Below are positions 1-12,854 of a stretch of 64,000 nt of DNA, in pieces. The notes below the pieces were generated by a model. The model saw only the letters and a program-made list of their open reading frames with translations, searched no databases and was not told the DNA's origin. Origin of the DNA: Climacium dendroides (lineage: Eukaryota; Streptophyta; Bryopsida; Hypnales; Climaciaceae); NCBI GenBank assembly GCA_950106755.1, contig OX467091.1:9813538-9877537 (forward strand), given 5' to 3'. Positions within the stretch are counted from its first letter, which is position 1. Each line of letters begins with the position of its first letter. Both the position numbers and the translations under genes were made by a program.

Positions 1-3000
1 TATGGGGATCAATTGGAGGAAAAAAGGGGATTGAAACCTTAGTTGCTATGATTCATACCAATACATCCTTATTGGAATTGGGTTTCATGAGGGTGGATGA
101 GTTGTCTTTGCATGATGCACAAGGGATTGAGAATGTTTTGGTTGTCTTAGAAGCCTTGAAGATCAACAAATTTTTGAAGAAAATTAGTTTTTATGGGTGT
201 AAAGCAGTTGGAGGTTACAAAGTGCTTGGAGCGATGATGGACTTGCTCTTGGAGAATTACAACATTGAAGACATTGATTTATGGAACACAGGTTTGGATA
301 AGTCAGGAGATGCAGACTACGTAAAATCTGCACTATCAAAAAGAAAGAACATGAAGTTGTGGAGTATTGTTCAAAGCATGGCAACTGTCAATCCAATATC
401 CGGACGAGTGTTTTTGTGTGGAGAACCATTTGCTGGTAAGCTATACATATTGATGTTTTAGATATAAATATTTCACTATTCATATTGTTGGTTAAGTTTA
501 ATATTGAAGTGATGACTAGAAACATATGGATAGTATATATGTAATTCTTTCCAAACCCTCCAATGATCTAAAAGGTCTCAAATCAAGTCTAGTTCAATAT
601 TCAAATCTATCTAGTCCAAAAAAATTGAGATTCCATCAAAAAAATTATATTAACCATCATCTTGTAAATAAAAATGATCTATATAATCTACTTGATAGTT
701 AGACTTTTTGAATCTTGTATATCAACTTGAAATCATTGGCCTTTGACAATGTATAGAAAATACAATCACTAATTTTGCATATTTTCTTCATACCTAAAAC
801 TTTATATTATAATAATTCATCCGAAATCACCTCATATTTCCTTTAGAAATCATCATTCCTATCTCCTAAGAACAAAACTTTGACTCTTCTAGTATATTGT
901 ACACTCTTTTGTTCTTTACTTTTATATAATTAAATTAGGCAACAAAGTATTTCTATTTCTAAAACAAATAATAAAAATACTTATTTCAAGTATCCATAAG
1001 AGACACAATACATGAAAAAAAAACATTTTGAGCCTCAAAATTGCTTCCTAATTAAGATGCATAGCAACCACTATCCCTAAAAGTTACCATGTCCAAAAAT
1101 TGGATGCTCTTTTCTCAAACATGCTTGTAATTTTCAAAATATCTAGTATTGGTTTTGATTTTGACTTAGAAAATAAAGACTAATAAGTTGTCTTTTGTAT
1201 CCCTTTTCAAATTACCTAGTGAGTCATTGCAACTGTATATCCATAAGTTAAGATCTAAACAATACAAGATTGTATATTTTTCATTTGTGTTTTTTTCTTT
1301 GAAATTGATTTTCAAGGTTAATTTGCAAAATGCCATTTTTTGTTCCATTCTTCATTTGCAAAAAATTTACCAAATTATTCTAATATCTATTCTAATTGAT
1401 GTAGTTTGATATACACATTCCAATTTGAAAACTTAGAATGTTCTCATTTTTTCCAAAATCATCCAAACAATAAACTTCTATTGAGAAAGCATTTTCTCAC
1501 CCATAATAATTATCAAAAATTACCAATCAATTGTGTAGAGGCTAAATTTAGCTTGACAGTGGAGTTATCCTCGGAGTTTAGGACTAGGGGAATGTTGGCT
1601 GAATCAAAAGAAATTAATTACTTGAATGATTTTCACATTGTTCTTCAAACTAACTTCAAGAAATTGGAGATAAAATGGGTAATTTTTGTTATTTTCACTT
1701 GTTAGCTGATAGTTTATACAACTAGGGTTTATTAACAAGCTAATAGAAACATTTCTCATTGATGGATAGGACGTGGTCACATGTAACAAAATATTGCACT
1801 CGAATCCAATTATTCTGGATGGTATGGAAGGCTACATGGAAGTCAAAATCAAAATTTAACCATTTAGGAATGGAGTTAGTCATTTAGGGGTTTAAAAGTT
1901 GTACAAGTCAATTAGAAATAATTGTCTTATTCTATGAATGAAGGTTTGTTATAAATTAAACAAGTGTTTTAAGAATTATGAGGTTTGTCTAATCCTAGAC
2001 TCAAGAACTCTAGAAATATATTGTTAATATTGAAGGAATAATGTTCATGTGGTTTTCTAGATTGAACTCCATATACAAAGTTTTGAATTGTTTGATTTTG
2101 ATTATATGAGAAGACAATTTCAACAAGTTTTGAAATCCAATGGGCAACAATCAAGATTCTAAGCCAAAAATGTCATTATGAAGTCTTACTTCAAATCCTA
2201 CTTTCAATATTTCAAAAGCAAATAGGAACATTAGATACAATTTGTTTCCCAAAAGGTTCTTTTTGCTAGGCTCTAGCATCATTGACATTTTTCAAATGCA
2301 TGTCAAATTCATTTGTAATTTTTATTATTGCAACATTTTAATTCCTGCAAATTATTTTCGAATGCATATTAGAAGCAACTTTAGCTATTTGTCAAGTCCA
2401 TTCAATTTTATATGGATGTTTTGAAAGATAATTCTTCATGATTGCAAGTTTCTCAAACACGGTGTTCATGAAAAACTTTCATTTGAAGGTCAAATTACAT
2501 GGTCTTGCAATGAATAAGGATTTCGATTCAAGAATCATTAGAAAACATTTCCAAAAGTGAACCAAGAAATCATTTTGATGAATAGAGCCAAAAAAATGGG
2601 ACTTTAAACTACCTCATTGAATCATGTTTTAACTAATACATTGGTCAAAAGTTTTTAGGACTTTAGTTGGTAAATGAACGTCATCAATGTCATCTAAATA
2701 GGGTGTCAAATTTCTTGTTCAAATCTAAATTAACTTGTTTTTATTCTACTTCTTCACAGGCAAAACAAGATTGAGAATGTCAATGAAGCAACTCAAGGAA
2801 TTTCATAGACAAGATGAAATTCCTAAACCACCACGAATTACAAGAAAAAGACAGAAATTTAGATTCAAACTATCTAATGCGCCAAAAGTTTTAACCAAAG
2901 ACAAGTCACTCGAACGTACACACGGCATTGAAGTGGAAAGTGTACATTGTGATGGCATTGGCATTACCATTTGGGACATGGCAGGTCAAACCGACTACCA

Positions 3001-5751
3001 CTCCTTTCATGAGTTGGTCATGCCCAATCTCTCCGCTAATGGAAGTTCATCAATGTTTCTACTCATGTGCAATCCCATGGTACAATCCACTCCCTCAAAA
3101 AGAAGATGTCCATCCAATATCAAATTGGAACTTCAATCTTGGTTGCGATTCATTGCTTCCAATATAAGGCGATCTCTTTCCTATCGCCCGCATGTGTCAA
3201 TAGTAATGACACATTTTGACTATTGGAAAGATGATCATGCATTTGCAACACGCATTGAAGATGAGGTTTCACAATTGAAAGCTCAATTCCAAGAAGTACT
3301 TGAGTTTGATGAAGACAAGTCCGTATTCAAGGTCGATGGCAGGGATGTATCTCATGCTCGTGGGGTGTTTGATTTCATGAAATCCCACATGAAGCAATTG
3401 TTGGAGAGATTGCCCAAGACCATAAAGGCATGTGAAGAAGTGCAACGCTTGGTGGCATTGTGGAATGTAAACAAATGGAAACCACCATTGTTGAAGTGGG
3501 AAGAATTTTGTGAAGGCATGTGCAAGGAAGTGGAAGAGTTGAATGATGTGGACCATGAGTTTGAGAAAAGGAAGAGGGAGTTTGTAGCTATATCCTTGAA
3601 CGATGGAGGGCACATCATGTACAATGAACAAGAAGGAGTTGTCATCACCAATCCCCATTGGTTTTGTCACCACATCATTGGACAATTTCTACATCAATGT
3701 ACAATTAGAGATTGTGATTTGGAGATGGTTTCGGCCAATGGAATTATTTCCATAGAGCACATGAAGCGTTTGATATTGAATCTTGTGGATGGTCAAGGAA
3801 ACATGGAGAAGCAATTTGATGACATCTTGGGCATGATGATCAAACTACACATTTGCTATAAGCACGATGCTAGTAGCATTATGATACCATCGACTTTGAA
3901 AGACAAACATGAAAGTTTGAGTTGGTCCCCCAATGATGAAGCGACAAGTTTCAAGTATGTTGGGAGAAGATTGGCTTGCCAAGATGGAATTCAAACCATG
4001 TTGACTCTTGGATTTTTTACTCGACTACAGGTATTGTTTTAGATTCATTTTGGTAAAATTGAAGTTTGGTAGACTTCCATGTTTTTATTTGATTTACAAG
4101 ATTATTGTAATTGAGTTTCCCACTTCACAATAATCCAATTACCAAACAAAAGAATTTGTATTCTACAAATTTGAATGTTTTTTGGATTGATATGAGTTTT
4201 TCATTTTGATTGACAATTTGATATATGATTATATTTATTTGATTCATTTATATTATTATTTCAATGTAATATGAATCAAATACGATTGAATAGAATTGAG
4301 GTTTACAATCACTTTTGATTAGATGATATGACATGTTCTTCATTTATTGATATATTGTATAGGTTTCTTTTTTCACAAAGCTCCAAAGCAAGAATGCCCA
4401 AGATACTTATGAGGTGTTTCGAGATATTATCAAGTTCATAAGTGATGGCATTGAGGTCATTATTCAATTTCATCAGGGGGACATCGACATCCTTCTACGA
4501 TCCCATCAAAGTCAAGACAAAATGTTGGAATATCTTGAAAATGGGATTGTCATGCACATTAAACTTCTCCAAGAAGATCCTACATTGGGTTGTGTTGGAG
4601 TTCGCCTTATTGAATACATTTTGCGCCTTGCGTGTGTAAGGAGGTTGATTCATGCAAAGGACTGCAAATCCCAATGTGTTCAAGTGAAAGACTTAGAAGC
4701 AGAGGTTATAAAGATTGGTGTAGATGCTACATACAATTGGAAGTCATGTGAAGGTTTGGCCGTTGACTACGACGAGGTGAGTACTTTATTGGGAGATTCA
4801 GCATGGAAAGATCTTTTAGAAAGGCGATCACATGACCTACAAGAGTGTCACAAGAAAATCCAATCTTTGGGAACTATAGCCCAAAATGATCAAACCAACC
4901 CCAATGTTGGTAACGGTCATTATTCCACCATTTCCCTTTGGCAAATGCCGGGGAGATTTGTATTTGGGCCTCTAGATGAGAAGTTAGACGACATGAGAAG
5001 GGAACATCGTGAACATCACAAAGAGACAATGTCAAAATTGGACAATATCGCGCATTTGATACAAAACCTAGAGCATGGCATTCAAAACATGCAAAGGCAA
5101 TTATTGCTTGAGGTGTGTTCAAAGATTGATGACTTGATGGCATTCTCCATTGAGATGCAAAAGTTACAAATCCCCAAGTTGGCTTATCTTTGTGAATATG
5201 GGAAAAGAAAGCTTTTGACACAATGGGTGCCTGACCTCGATAAAGTCCAACTTCACCTCATGTGTGAAAGTATCTATGGATTCCATGAGGTGACAAATCA
5301 AGAAGGTTGTGTGGTCCATTTTGGAACGGATCGTACAAGGAGATTTCTTGCAATGGTAGCTTGGGGATTGAAGATTGCTACTATATTGACAAAGATTGGT
5401 GCCCATGTTGCTTGTGGGATGGGTGCCATGGTACCTGATATTAGTGATGGAGGCACTTTTGCAGCCTTGATTCTTGACACACCTGGTTTTTTGGATTATC
5501 AACTCCCTCTTGCAACTTTGGAATCATTGCCAGATGGTGTCAAGAAACGTTCAAGGATCTCAATGGATGACCAATCTGAAGCACAAAGGTGGTTGCAAGA
5601 GTTTTTGGAGCCCAAGTGTCATAATAAAAGAGACTTCTATGAAAAGTTTAGATTGAAGAAGGTTCGATACACGAACGCCAAGGGATCCATAGCTTGGATT
5701 TGTGATAAATGTAGATTAGGTCGTCACAATGAAATTGATGAACTCAAATAA
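1..5751 (+). CDS. TORNADO1-like LRR-Roc-COR (Roco) GTPase, copy A, 5' end outside window
   Basis: Partial gene; the N-terminal part lies upstream of the window. Inferred exons are 1-435, 2760-4030 and 4363-5751. The junctions match copy B (27093-34516) exactly in phase. Exon 1 holds the last leucine-rich repeats and ends inside the P-loop. The loop GEPFAGKT is completed across a phase-1 intron: gctg before the gtaagc donor, gc-aaa-aca after the cacag acceptor. Exon 2 carries the Roc GTPase with G3 DMAGQ followed by TDYHSFHELVMPNLS, and a G4-type THFD, the form typical of Roco proteins rather than NKxD. It ends GFFTRLQ at a phase-0 intron, and exon 3 continues the COR-like region, then a predicted coiled coil and a conserved C-terminal domain. 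All coding exons are open, so the copy looks functional. Compared with copy B it lacks 11 residues in the coiled coil. The family acts in growth and patterning in Arabidopsis (TRN1); the role here is inferred. Confidence 0.85.
436..2759 (+). other. Intron 1 of TORNADO1-like copy A, splitting the P-loop
   Basis: 2.3-kb AT-rich phase-1 intron with a GTAAGC donor and a pyrimidine-rich cacag acceptor. It is alignable by eye along most of its length with intron 1 of copy B, but shows many substitutions and small indels. No credible gene is seen inside; the short open frames are not conserved between the two copies. Confidence 0.85.
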
Positions 5752-8436
5752 AAACTTTTGGAGCTTTAGATCAAGTCATTGCCTTTCTATGGTTTCCTAT
5801 TATCATCTAGGGAATACAAATTGTTTTTGTAGGTGTTTAAGATTAAGAGTAGTCATTATTGATTTTCTTGTATAATAACTTGAGTTGTAATTTCAAAGGC
5901 CATCTTTTGAAAGTCAAACTCCGCATTGTTGTTAATGATTTGAAGTCCCAAAATATTGTGGTGTTTTGAGATTCAAATCTACTTCAAAATACTTGTATCC
6001 AAAGCAAGGCAATAATGTCCATCTATATTTGCTTTCTAATAACTATGACCATGGGATGTATGCTCAAGTGCATCTTTAAAAAATTTTACTGTCTCAATCC
6101 TCACCAATTGTGAATTCCATGTGCCTCGGAGTGTGCCTCACCCTAAAAAATGAAGTTGCTTTTTCTATTCTTGCTCGGAGGTGAAATTTTGCCTTTCAAC
6201 ATTTTTAGGAGAAACACATATGCCTAAAACTTATGCAGTATATCCAACATATTGGAAAATGGATTGAGAATACATTTGAAAAAATTCAACCACAAACAGT
6301 TTCATATTCATCTTTAAGACAATCATAAAATAGAAAATGATACCAAATCAAAGCATAAACTAAGTCAATTATGTGATACTAGATCCAAGAAATAACTATG
6401 TCAATTATATGATACTAGATTAAAGAATTAAATACGTCAAATATGACTTTTACAAGAAATTGACAATTGTTAATCTCATTGGTGAAAATATTCTTGTGAA
6501 TAGTTGGTATCTAAATATCTATAAAAAAAATTGTTTGGAAATTTTCAATATTGAGTTCAAAGACAACTTAATATGGTTTTTTAACCTTCGTTGCGTACAA
6601 AATAAAAAATTTATAACTTTCACTTCATTATTTCAATTAGATTTGACTGGTTCAAATGTTTTTGAGTAGGTATGAAGCTATTGAGTCCAACAAAGTTAAT
6701 TCACCTTTTTTTTTTAATATTGCCCCATTTGTTGCCAAATTCAACATTGAAATTGGAAAAATAATTCTAACTTTTTCAATATTTCTTGGAATGACAAGAA
6801 GTAAAGTTTTACACATCCATTATAATAATAAGCACCCATCCTAAAATTTCTTGAAAAATTTCCAAATTATCAAGTCAATATAGACTTTCCGAGGTCTAAA
6901 CCCCCCAATGTGGTCTCTTACTGGTATTTTAGGGAATTTAAACGTATTTGATTTTCAGAGTAATGTTTTGTCACATGAAATCATATAAGTATTTGTTATT
7001 GATGAATGCAAGAAATATGTATTAGTTACACATGGTCAAAGCCTTTCGAAATTGGAACATAGAATAATTTGAAAGTAATAAACAAGGTCCTATGATTAGA
7101 TTTTTAAAATAGTGAATCCGAAAACAACAATTTAGAGGTGATTTTGGAGGTAGGAACCCCTTGGGCCTTCAATGCTTCAAATCATGGGGTACAATTTACC
7201 TCTTGGTCTAGAATATACATTAATCCTTGAAGTCCATAGTGTCAATTTGAAGGTTTGGGCAGAAACCTATAATGTCATTTCTTGGGTGATTCTTTTGAAA
7301 TTTTTTCAAAGTAGAAAAACAAAATGAATTTTTGGGATTATAACCTTCATTTCAATCAATCCTTGGAAACAAAAATTACGCCATCTAAACCAAGAAAATT
7401 CAATCATGCTTGAGCAATGGATAAAAAACTAAAAATAATTTTCTTAAGATTTGGTTCTTACAATTTATATTTTTGTTCTATAATGATCAAAGATGTGCAA
7501 GTTATGGAGCATCTTATTTTGCAAGATATCATAGCATTTTCTAGGGCAAAACAACATATTGGATTTGTTTAGAACTCCATTCTCACAATTAAAAAATGAG
7601 TTCCAGAAAATTTACTTTATTTCATAGAACAATCTCACTTTGATTCAATTTCATCTTAGAGCTATATACAATTAAGCCGTTTCTTCTGTTTTGTAAATAT
7701 TTATTTGTACATGAAAAGCTTTAAATAATTCTATAATTATAATCAATAAGATGGAAGTTATGACAAGTTCTATTTCACAGGTAGGAATGGAGTTTCTTCT
7801 CAAAAACAAAGTTAGAAGTTCATTTTGAACTCATTTTTCAATGAATCTATTAAATAATAAAAACTTGAGATGCAAATTGCGTGTTACAACATTATTACCA
7901 TTGGAATTGATATTTTCAAATCTACATGTAATTAAATTATTAAAAATTTAGTATTTTCCAATATTTTGTACCTCCTTCTATTTCAAGCCTTTTGCAAGAA
8001 TTAATATGAAATTTTTTGTTGATTATTTTTATGCATATTCAATGCTCATTTCTTTCAAAAAATTTTATAGAAAAATAAGTATGTTGCCAAATTTGTCATA
8101 AATGCCATAATATTAATGAAATGGGCCAGATGGACAAATATAACAAAAAGATAAAACCTCACAGTTTGAAAGAGTTGTTTCTTCACTTTGATAGCTAAGA
8201 TCATGCAATCTTAATGGTCAAATTTTCCAAAGAAACTCCATGCATTTCTTTAGTAGTTTAGTGCAATTTAGTTTGATGAAATTTCTGAAAAATGACTTCT
8301 TCTTTCATTTCCTTTCAATGCACTAAAAAGTAGTAGTTTGGGGCACTTTCTAGAATAATTTAGTCATAGAGTTGTAGGGATTAACTAAATTTGCTCCAAC
8401 TAAAATATTGTTGTGGTGGACCAATTTTTATGAAAA
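5752..8436. other. AT-rich intergenic repeat DNA
   Basis: No gene is seen. The first ~100 bases after the copy A stop resemble the 3' flank of copy B (shared 'tcaagtcattgcctttctatgg'-type sequence). Around 5985 there is a motif 'acttcaaaatacttgta' that recurs near 22680 and, interrupted by a MITE, at 35517-36135. The stretch 6440-7860 is an old dispersed repeat whose segments recur in diverged form near 22900-23400, 36480-36900 and 46560-47350. Confidence 0.6.
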
Positions 8437-9020
8437 TAAATTCTTGTAGTAACATTCACTTTGTACCCTTTCCAATAGGATAAATTAGTGTTACTTAGTT
8501 GTAGGTGCTTCATAAATATTTGTCAAGGTTCTAAAATAATTATTGTAGAGATGAAATGGGACAAATTAGTGATATCAATAACTATTTCATGAATATTTGA
8601 CAAGGTTCTAAATTAGTTATTGTAGAGATGCAATAGGACAATTTAGTGTTATTAATAACTGTTTCACGAATATTTGACAAGGTTCTAAATTAGTTATTGT
8701 AGAGATGTAATAGGACAAATTAGTGATAACAATAACTGTTTTACGAATATTTGACAAGGTTCTAAATTAGTTATTGTAGAGATGTAATAGGACAAATTAG
8801 TGATAACAATAACTGTTTCACAAATATTTGACAAGGTTCTAAATTAGTTATTGTAGAGATGTAATAGGACAAATTAGTATTATCAATAATTGTTTCACGA
8901 ATATTTGACAAGGTTCTAAATTAGTTATTGTAGAGATGTAATAGGACAAATTAGTGTTATCAATAATTGTTTCACAAATATTTGACAAGGTTTTAAATTA
9001 GTTATTGCACAGATGGAAGT
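8437..9020. repeat. 77-bp tandem repeat array, about 7 copies
   Basis: The phrase 'aaggttctaaattagttat' recurs at 8525, 8602, 8680, 8756, 8833, 8910 and 8987, a period of 76-78 bp. A weaker leading partial copy starts near 8440, and the last unit decays after about 9010. Units differ by only a few bases, mainly at the 'gtgataacaat / gtgttatcaat' position. The array is AT-rich with no coding content. It looks like a local satellite or minisatellite. Confidence 0.9.
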
Positions 9021-11605
9021 AAAGAAAAATTTGCAAGAATGAAGGACTTATGACTAGCCCCTAAAGGACCAAGTTGTATGTTTTGGCAATATAGAAATTT
9101 TAGGCAGCTCAAGTAATTTCAAAGAATTTATTTATTTATATATGTTAAATATGTAAATATTTCTTTAAGTTTATCATACTACTAAAATCATAACTCCCTC
9201 TGTAATATCGCAAATGCTACCATTAATACTAGGGGCTCGTGCTTGTTATGCTATGCATTCATTGTATCACATATTAGTAAAAATTTGATATATTTGAATA
9301 GAATGCATGATAATGATTTTGATAAGTCTTTAAAATAATTATTTTAATTATTTTATAAAAATATTTTCAATCATGCATACATAGAAATCGTATTTTCATA
9401 CAATGTGATATTACTAAAATAGAGTAGCAGTTCACAATTACTTCTATAATATCACTTTTTACAAAGGGTGATATTATAAAAATAATATAGTTGTTGCAAT
9501 TGAGGTGGTATTACCATAGGATGATATTATAGAGGTAGCAAATCCATTGCTTTTCTTGGCTTTACACTTTTTTGTACTTCTATGATTTTGTGCTTTTGTG
9601 AGCACTTCTGTGAGCTTTGAGCTTTCATGATTTCAATTTTCTATTGTTACTACCAAATAATTTGAGAAATTTATTAGATTGAAACGATTTTGGATTTCAC
9701 AACAATTAAATTGTTCACGAAGCTTTTGAGATTTACAAGTTTTTCCTTTAAATTCTTCTATTTGGTTTGCCATTGTTTGTAACAAATGAGTCAAATTTCT
9801 GAGTCAAATTTCTAATGCATTCTAATGTATGTGTATCTTTTACCGTATTCATCATTGCATGTATTTCATTCATCATTCATTAAATTTCTATTGTTTATTT
9901 TAGTATATGCTTACTTATTAAAAAAATTATATGAAAATTATAATAATTTTTATTTGAAGATTTATTGAAATTCTTGCTCTGCATTCTATCTAAGACATAA
10001 AAATTCTTATAAAATTCTAATGATGAATGCGTAGCATAGCAAGCACCAACCGCTAGTATATATGTGAAAAGCTTTGAATCATTCTATTTTGACCAACCAA
10101 ATGAAAGTTATGAGGAGTTATAGTTCGTGGGGTAGTTATGAAATCTCTATTCTAAAGTAAACTTTGAAGTCCATTATTTAACTCAATTTTTAATATTCAA
10201 ATATAAAATAAAATCATAGGATGTAGATTGTTTGTCACAACATTAGAACCATTGGCATTGGCATTGGCAGTTTTCAATTCTGTGACACAATTCTAAAACC
10301 CTAAAGGATTGTTTGTCTACTCAGAGGATAATTTGGGTCTTAATTTGAATTTGTAGTGAATGTTTTTGAAACTTTTTAAGAATGTGCAGTTTTGCAAGAG
10401 CTTCATGGATATGTAATTTATCTTTCAATTGGTACTTGGGAGAAAAAGTATGTCAAAATAAGACAAAAATGGAGGTTAATGGGTAGCACAAAAAAATTAT
10501 ATTTATTTTTGAATTTCTAAAATTCAATATTTTTGTCTATATTTGAAGCTTTGATACATTCTATTTGGACTAGTGATGAGAAAGTCATGGACAATCTTAG
10601 TTTGGGGGTCAATCTAAGAATCTTATTGAAAAAATAACTTAAAGGATTCATTTGGATGCAAATATCTTGCAATCTATGAGGTCCAATTTGATGAAATTTT
10701 CACTACATATTCTCAAACAAGTTAAGTACAAAAGTCTACAGTTAGATTTTTAAAAACAGGTTTCTTTTGGTTTTCTTAGGGGAATTCAATAGAAGTGGTA
10801 GTTTTGAGTGGATTTTGACAAAAAAACACCCTTGGGGCTTTAGTAGTTAACAATTTAGTATTTTGAATCATTTTCTATTTTTTTCTCCTTACAATTTTTT
10901 CCTATATGTTGTACAATTTCAAATGATCTAAATTTTTTGAAGCATGTAGCCAACTTGCCTTGAAGAATGAATGCAAAGAAGCACCACCATTTTGGACTTT
11001 TTTACATACAAATGTGACCTTGTAAAGTACAGCTGCTTGGTTTTTGAAGGACTAAGAAAAGGGATTTTGTCACTTCAAATGCTTATATCTTGCAATTGAG
11101 CCACGCAATCAAAATTTCAAAAAGAATTTCCTCATCTTCTCAAACGAATGTACTACAAGGTCCTACATATGCATGTGTCCAAAAATTTGTTTTTCCTAGA
11201 TTTTTATACTTGTGCTAGAAATGACAGTTTTGGAGTGTTTTTGGCAAAATTTTAGAGTCAAGGAACTTTAAAGGCTAGATTCTAGTTAAGCATTAATTTA
11301 TTTGCTATAAAAACTTTAGATGTACACCCTCTCTTTTATAAAAATGTTGTAGGAAATGAACATTTTACAAAACATTTCTTGATTGTTGTGTGGCACTAGT
11401 GTTGTTATTTATTAATGAATGATCTTCTTTTGTTGAAGCTTTTGCAAAAAAGTGTCAAGAACATGTACCCTTCTACAACTTGGATAGCTTCTCTTTACCT
11501 CCATTAGACTTTGAAGAGGCCAAACCTTCTTTCAATGATAGGTATATCCACCTAGGATCACAAGGACTCCACAAATCTTGTGAACACTATAAAAAAACTA
11601 TGTTC
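9021..11605. other. AT-rich intergenic DNA with dispersed repeat family
   Basis: No gene is seen. The segment from about 10080 to 11300 is a copy of a dispersed family also present at 24660-25290. Shared parts include the phrase 'gaaagttatgaggagtt', then 'catgtagccaactt' followed by 'gaagaatga', then 'caccattttggac'. These are probably degraded transposon copies. Confidence 0.6.
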
Positions 11606-11747
11606 AAGTGACTCTTTCAAACCGAATGAAACCTTCAAGTGATTCTTTCAAACCGAATGAAACCTTCAAGTGATTCTTTCAAACCGAATGTATGTCTTCT
11701 TGAAACCTTCAAGTGACTCTTTCAAACCAAATGTATGTCTTCTTGAA
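11606..11747. repeat. Short tandem repeat, 31-33 bp unit, about 4 copies
   Basis: The unit reads approximately 'gaaaccttcaagtgattct' followed by 'ttcaaaccgaat'. Two near-perfect copies are followed by units carrying an inserted 'gtatgtcttctt'. No reading frame of interest is seen. Confidence 0.85.
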
Positions 11748-11879
11748 TTTCCTTGTAATCCTTGGGAATTCATAGTGCCTCTTCTCGTACATACAGTCAA
11801 GGCGTAAGTATCTTTACCACAAAAACCTGATAAGATGATACGAGTTGTCGTCCTAGGAAATTCTAGTATGTCGTATTCG

Positions 11880-12854
11880 AGTTAACGTAATGGCAAGAAT
11901 TTAAACCTCAAAACCAATCCATCGTTTACTTTTCATTCACTTTCCGGTTCCTAATACATTCCAGAACACAACTTGGATATGATTTGATCTAAAATCCGGA
12001 AAACTCAATCATTCTCGGTTTTCTATGCCTCTATTTTACCTTTAGAAGGTCCTTTATTGGCCTTTAGAGGTGTGGCAATGCAATCTAGTGATTTCTTTTA
12101 GTTTACCTAAGTATTTTTTGCAAAAATCAACTTTAAGGTGTCAAGTCCTACCCGGATGTAACGGAAAACCGGATGTTATCATCTCGAACCGGATAATAGC
12201 AATCTGGTCAGTAAGAAAGCTAGGACCGGAATTTAATTCTTCCCTAAAATTGATCTGAAAACATGCAGAAAGGTAGAACCGGGTTATTAAGTAAGGACCG
12301 AGTTTAACCAATCTGGATTAGGGCTAGGGTTTCATTTAGAGCTAGACCGGATTAAGTATAGACCGAAACCGGGTCGTGGTAGACTATATAAGGGCAAGAG
12401 TTTTTCAGCTCAGCCCTTTGTCTCTGACGTCCTCTCGCTGCCCCCCCTTTATCTTTCTGCCCTTTGTGTCCTGCGTATTCCTGCACCCTTAGTATTCTTG
12501 ATCCTTAGTTTCCGCTCTGAGAGGATATTTTAGATCTGAGCGCAGAAGCCAGAGTTAGGCGTTTGTTGGGAGTGTGTGTGTTTTGTGCCTATGCGTTGCA
12601 GATTGTCTTTCCAACCGAGTACTGAGTGACTAAGTGACTAAGTACTGAGTACTGAGGGCTGGGTGAGTATAAGTGCGCGCATGAGTGTGTGTTGTAGATT
12701 GTCTTTTCGGCCAAGTAACTAAACGCTGAGAGAAGTGCGAGTTATTAGAAAGTGGAGGACGCCTGTGTGAGTCAGAGAGAGAGGTCGTGTGGACGGTTGT
12801 GTGCCAGAGAGAGAGAGTTTGAGGGTTTCCGGATTTGGAGGAACACCTGCTCCT
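11880..12854 (+). other. GC-richer, CCGG-rich leader of a decayed mobile-element gene, with TATA box
   Basis: Base composition changes sharply here from the AT-rich surroundings, and 'accgg/ccgga' motifs recur many times. A TATA box 'tatataag' lies at 12385-12392, followed by a C/T-rich stretch around 12421-12480 that could be a transcription start zone. A short 'tgactaagtgactaag' repeat sits near 12620-12655. The first good ATG of the downstream gene is at 12855. This may be the promoter and 5' leader of the element. No matching LTR was found at the far end. Confidence 0.45.

Noticed and set aside
1188..1705. Short open frames within intron 1 of copy A
   Set aside because: They are not preserved in the matching intron of copy B and have no domain.
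3269..3685. Minus-strand frames over the Roc exons (also at 5164-5502 and 33929-34267)
   Set aside because: They are shadows of the plus-strand coding exons, conserved only because the coding strand is.
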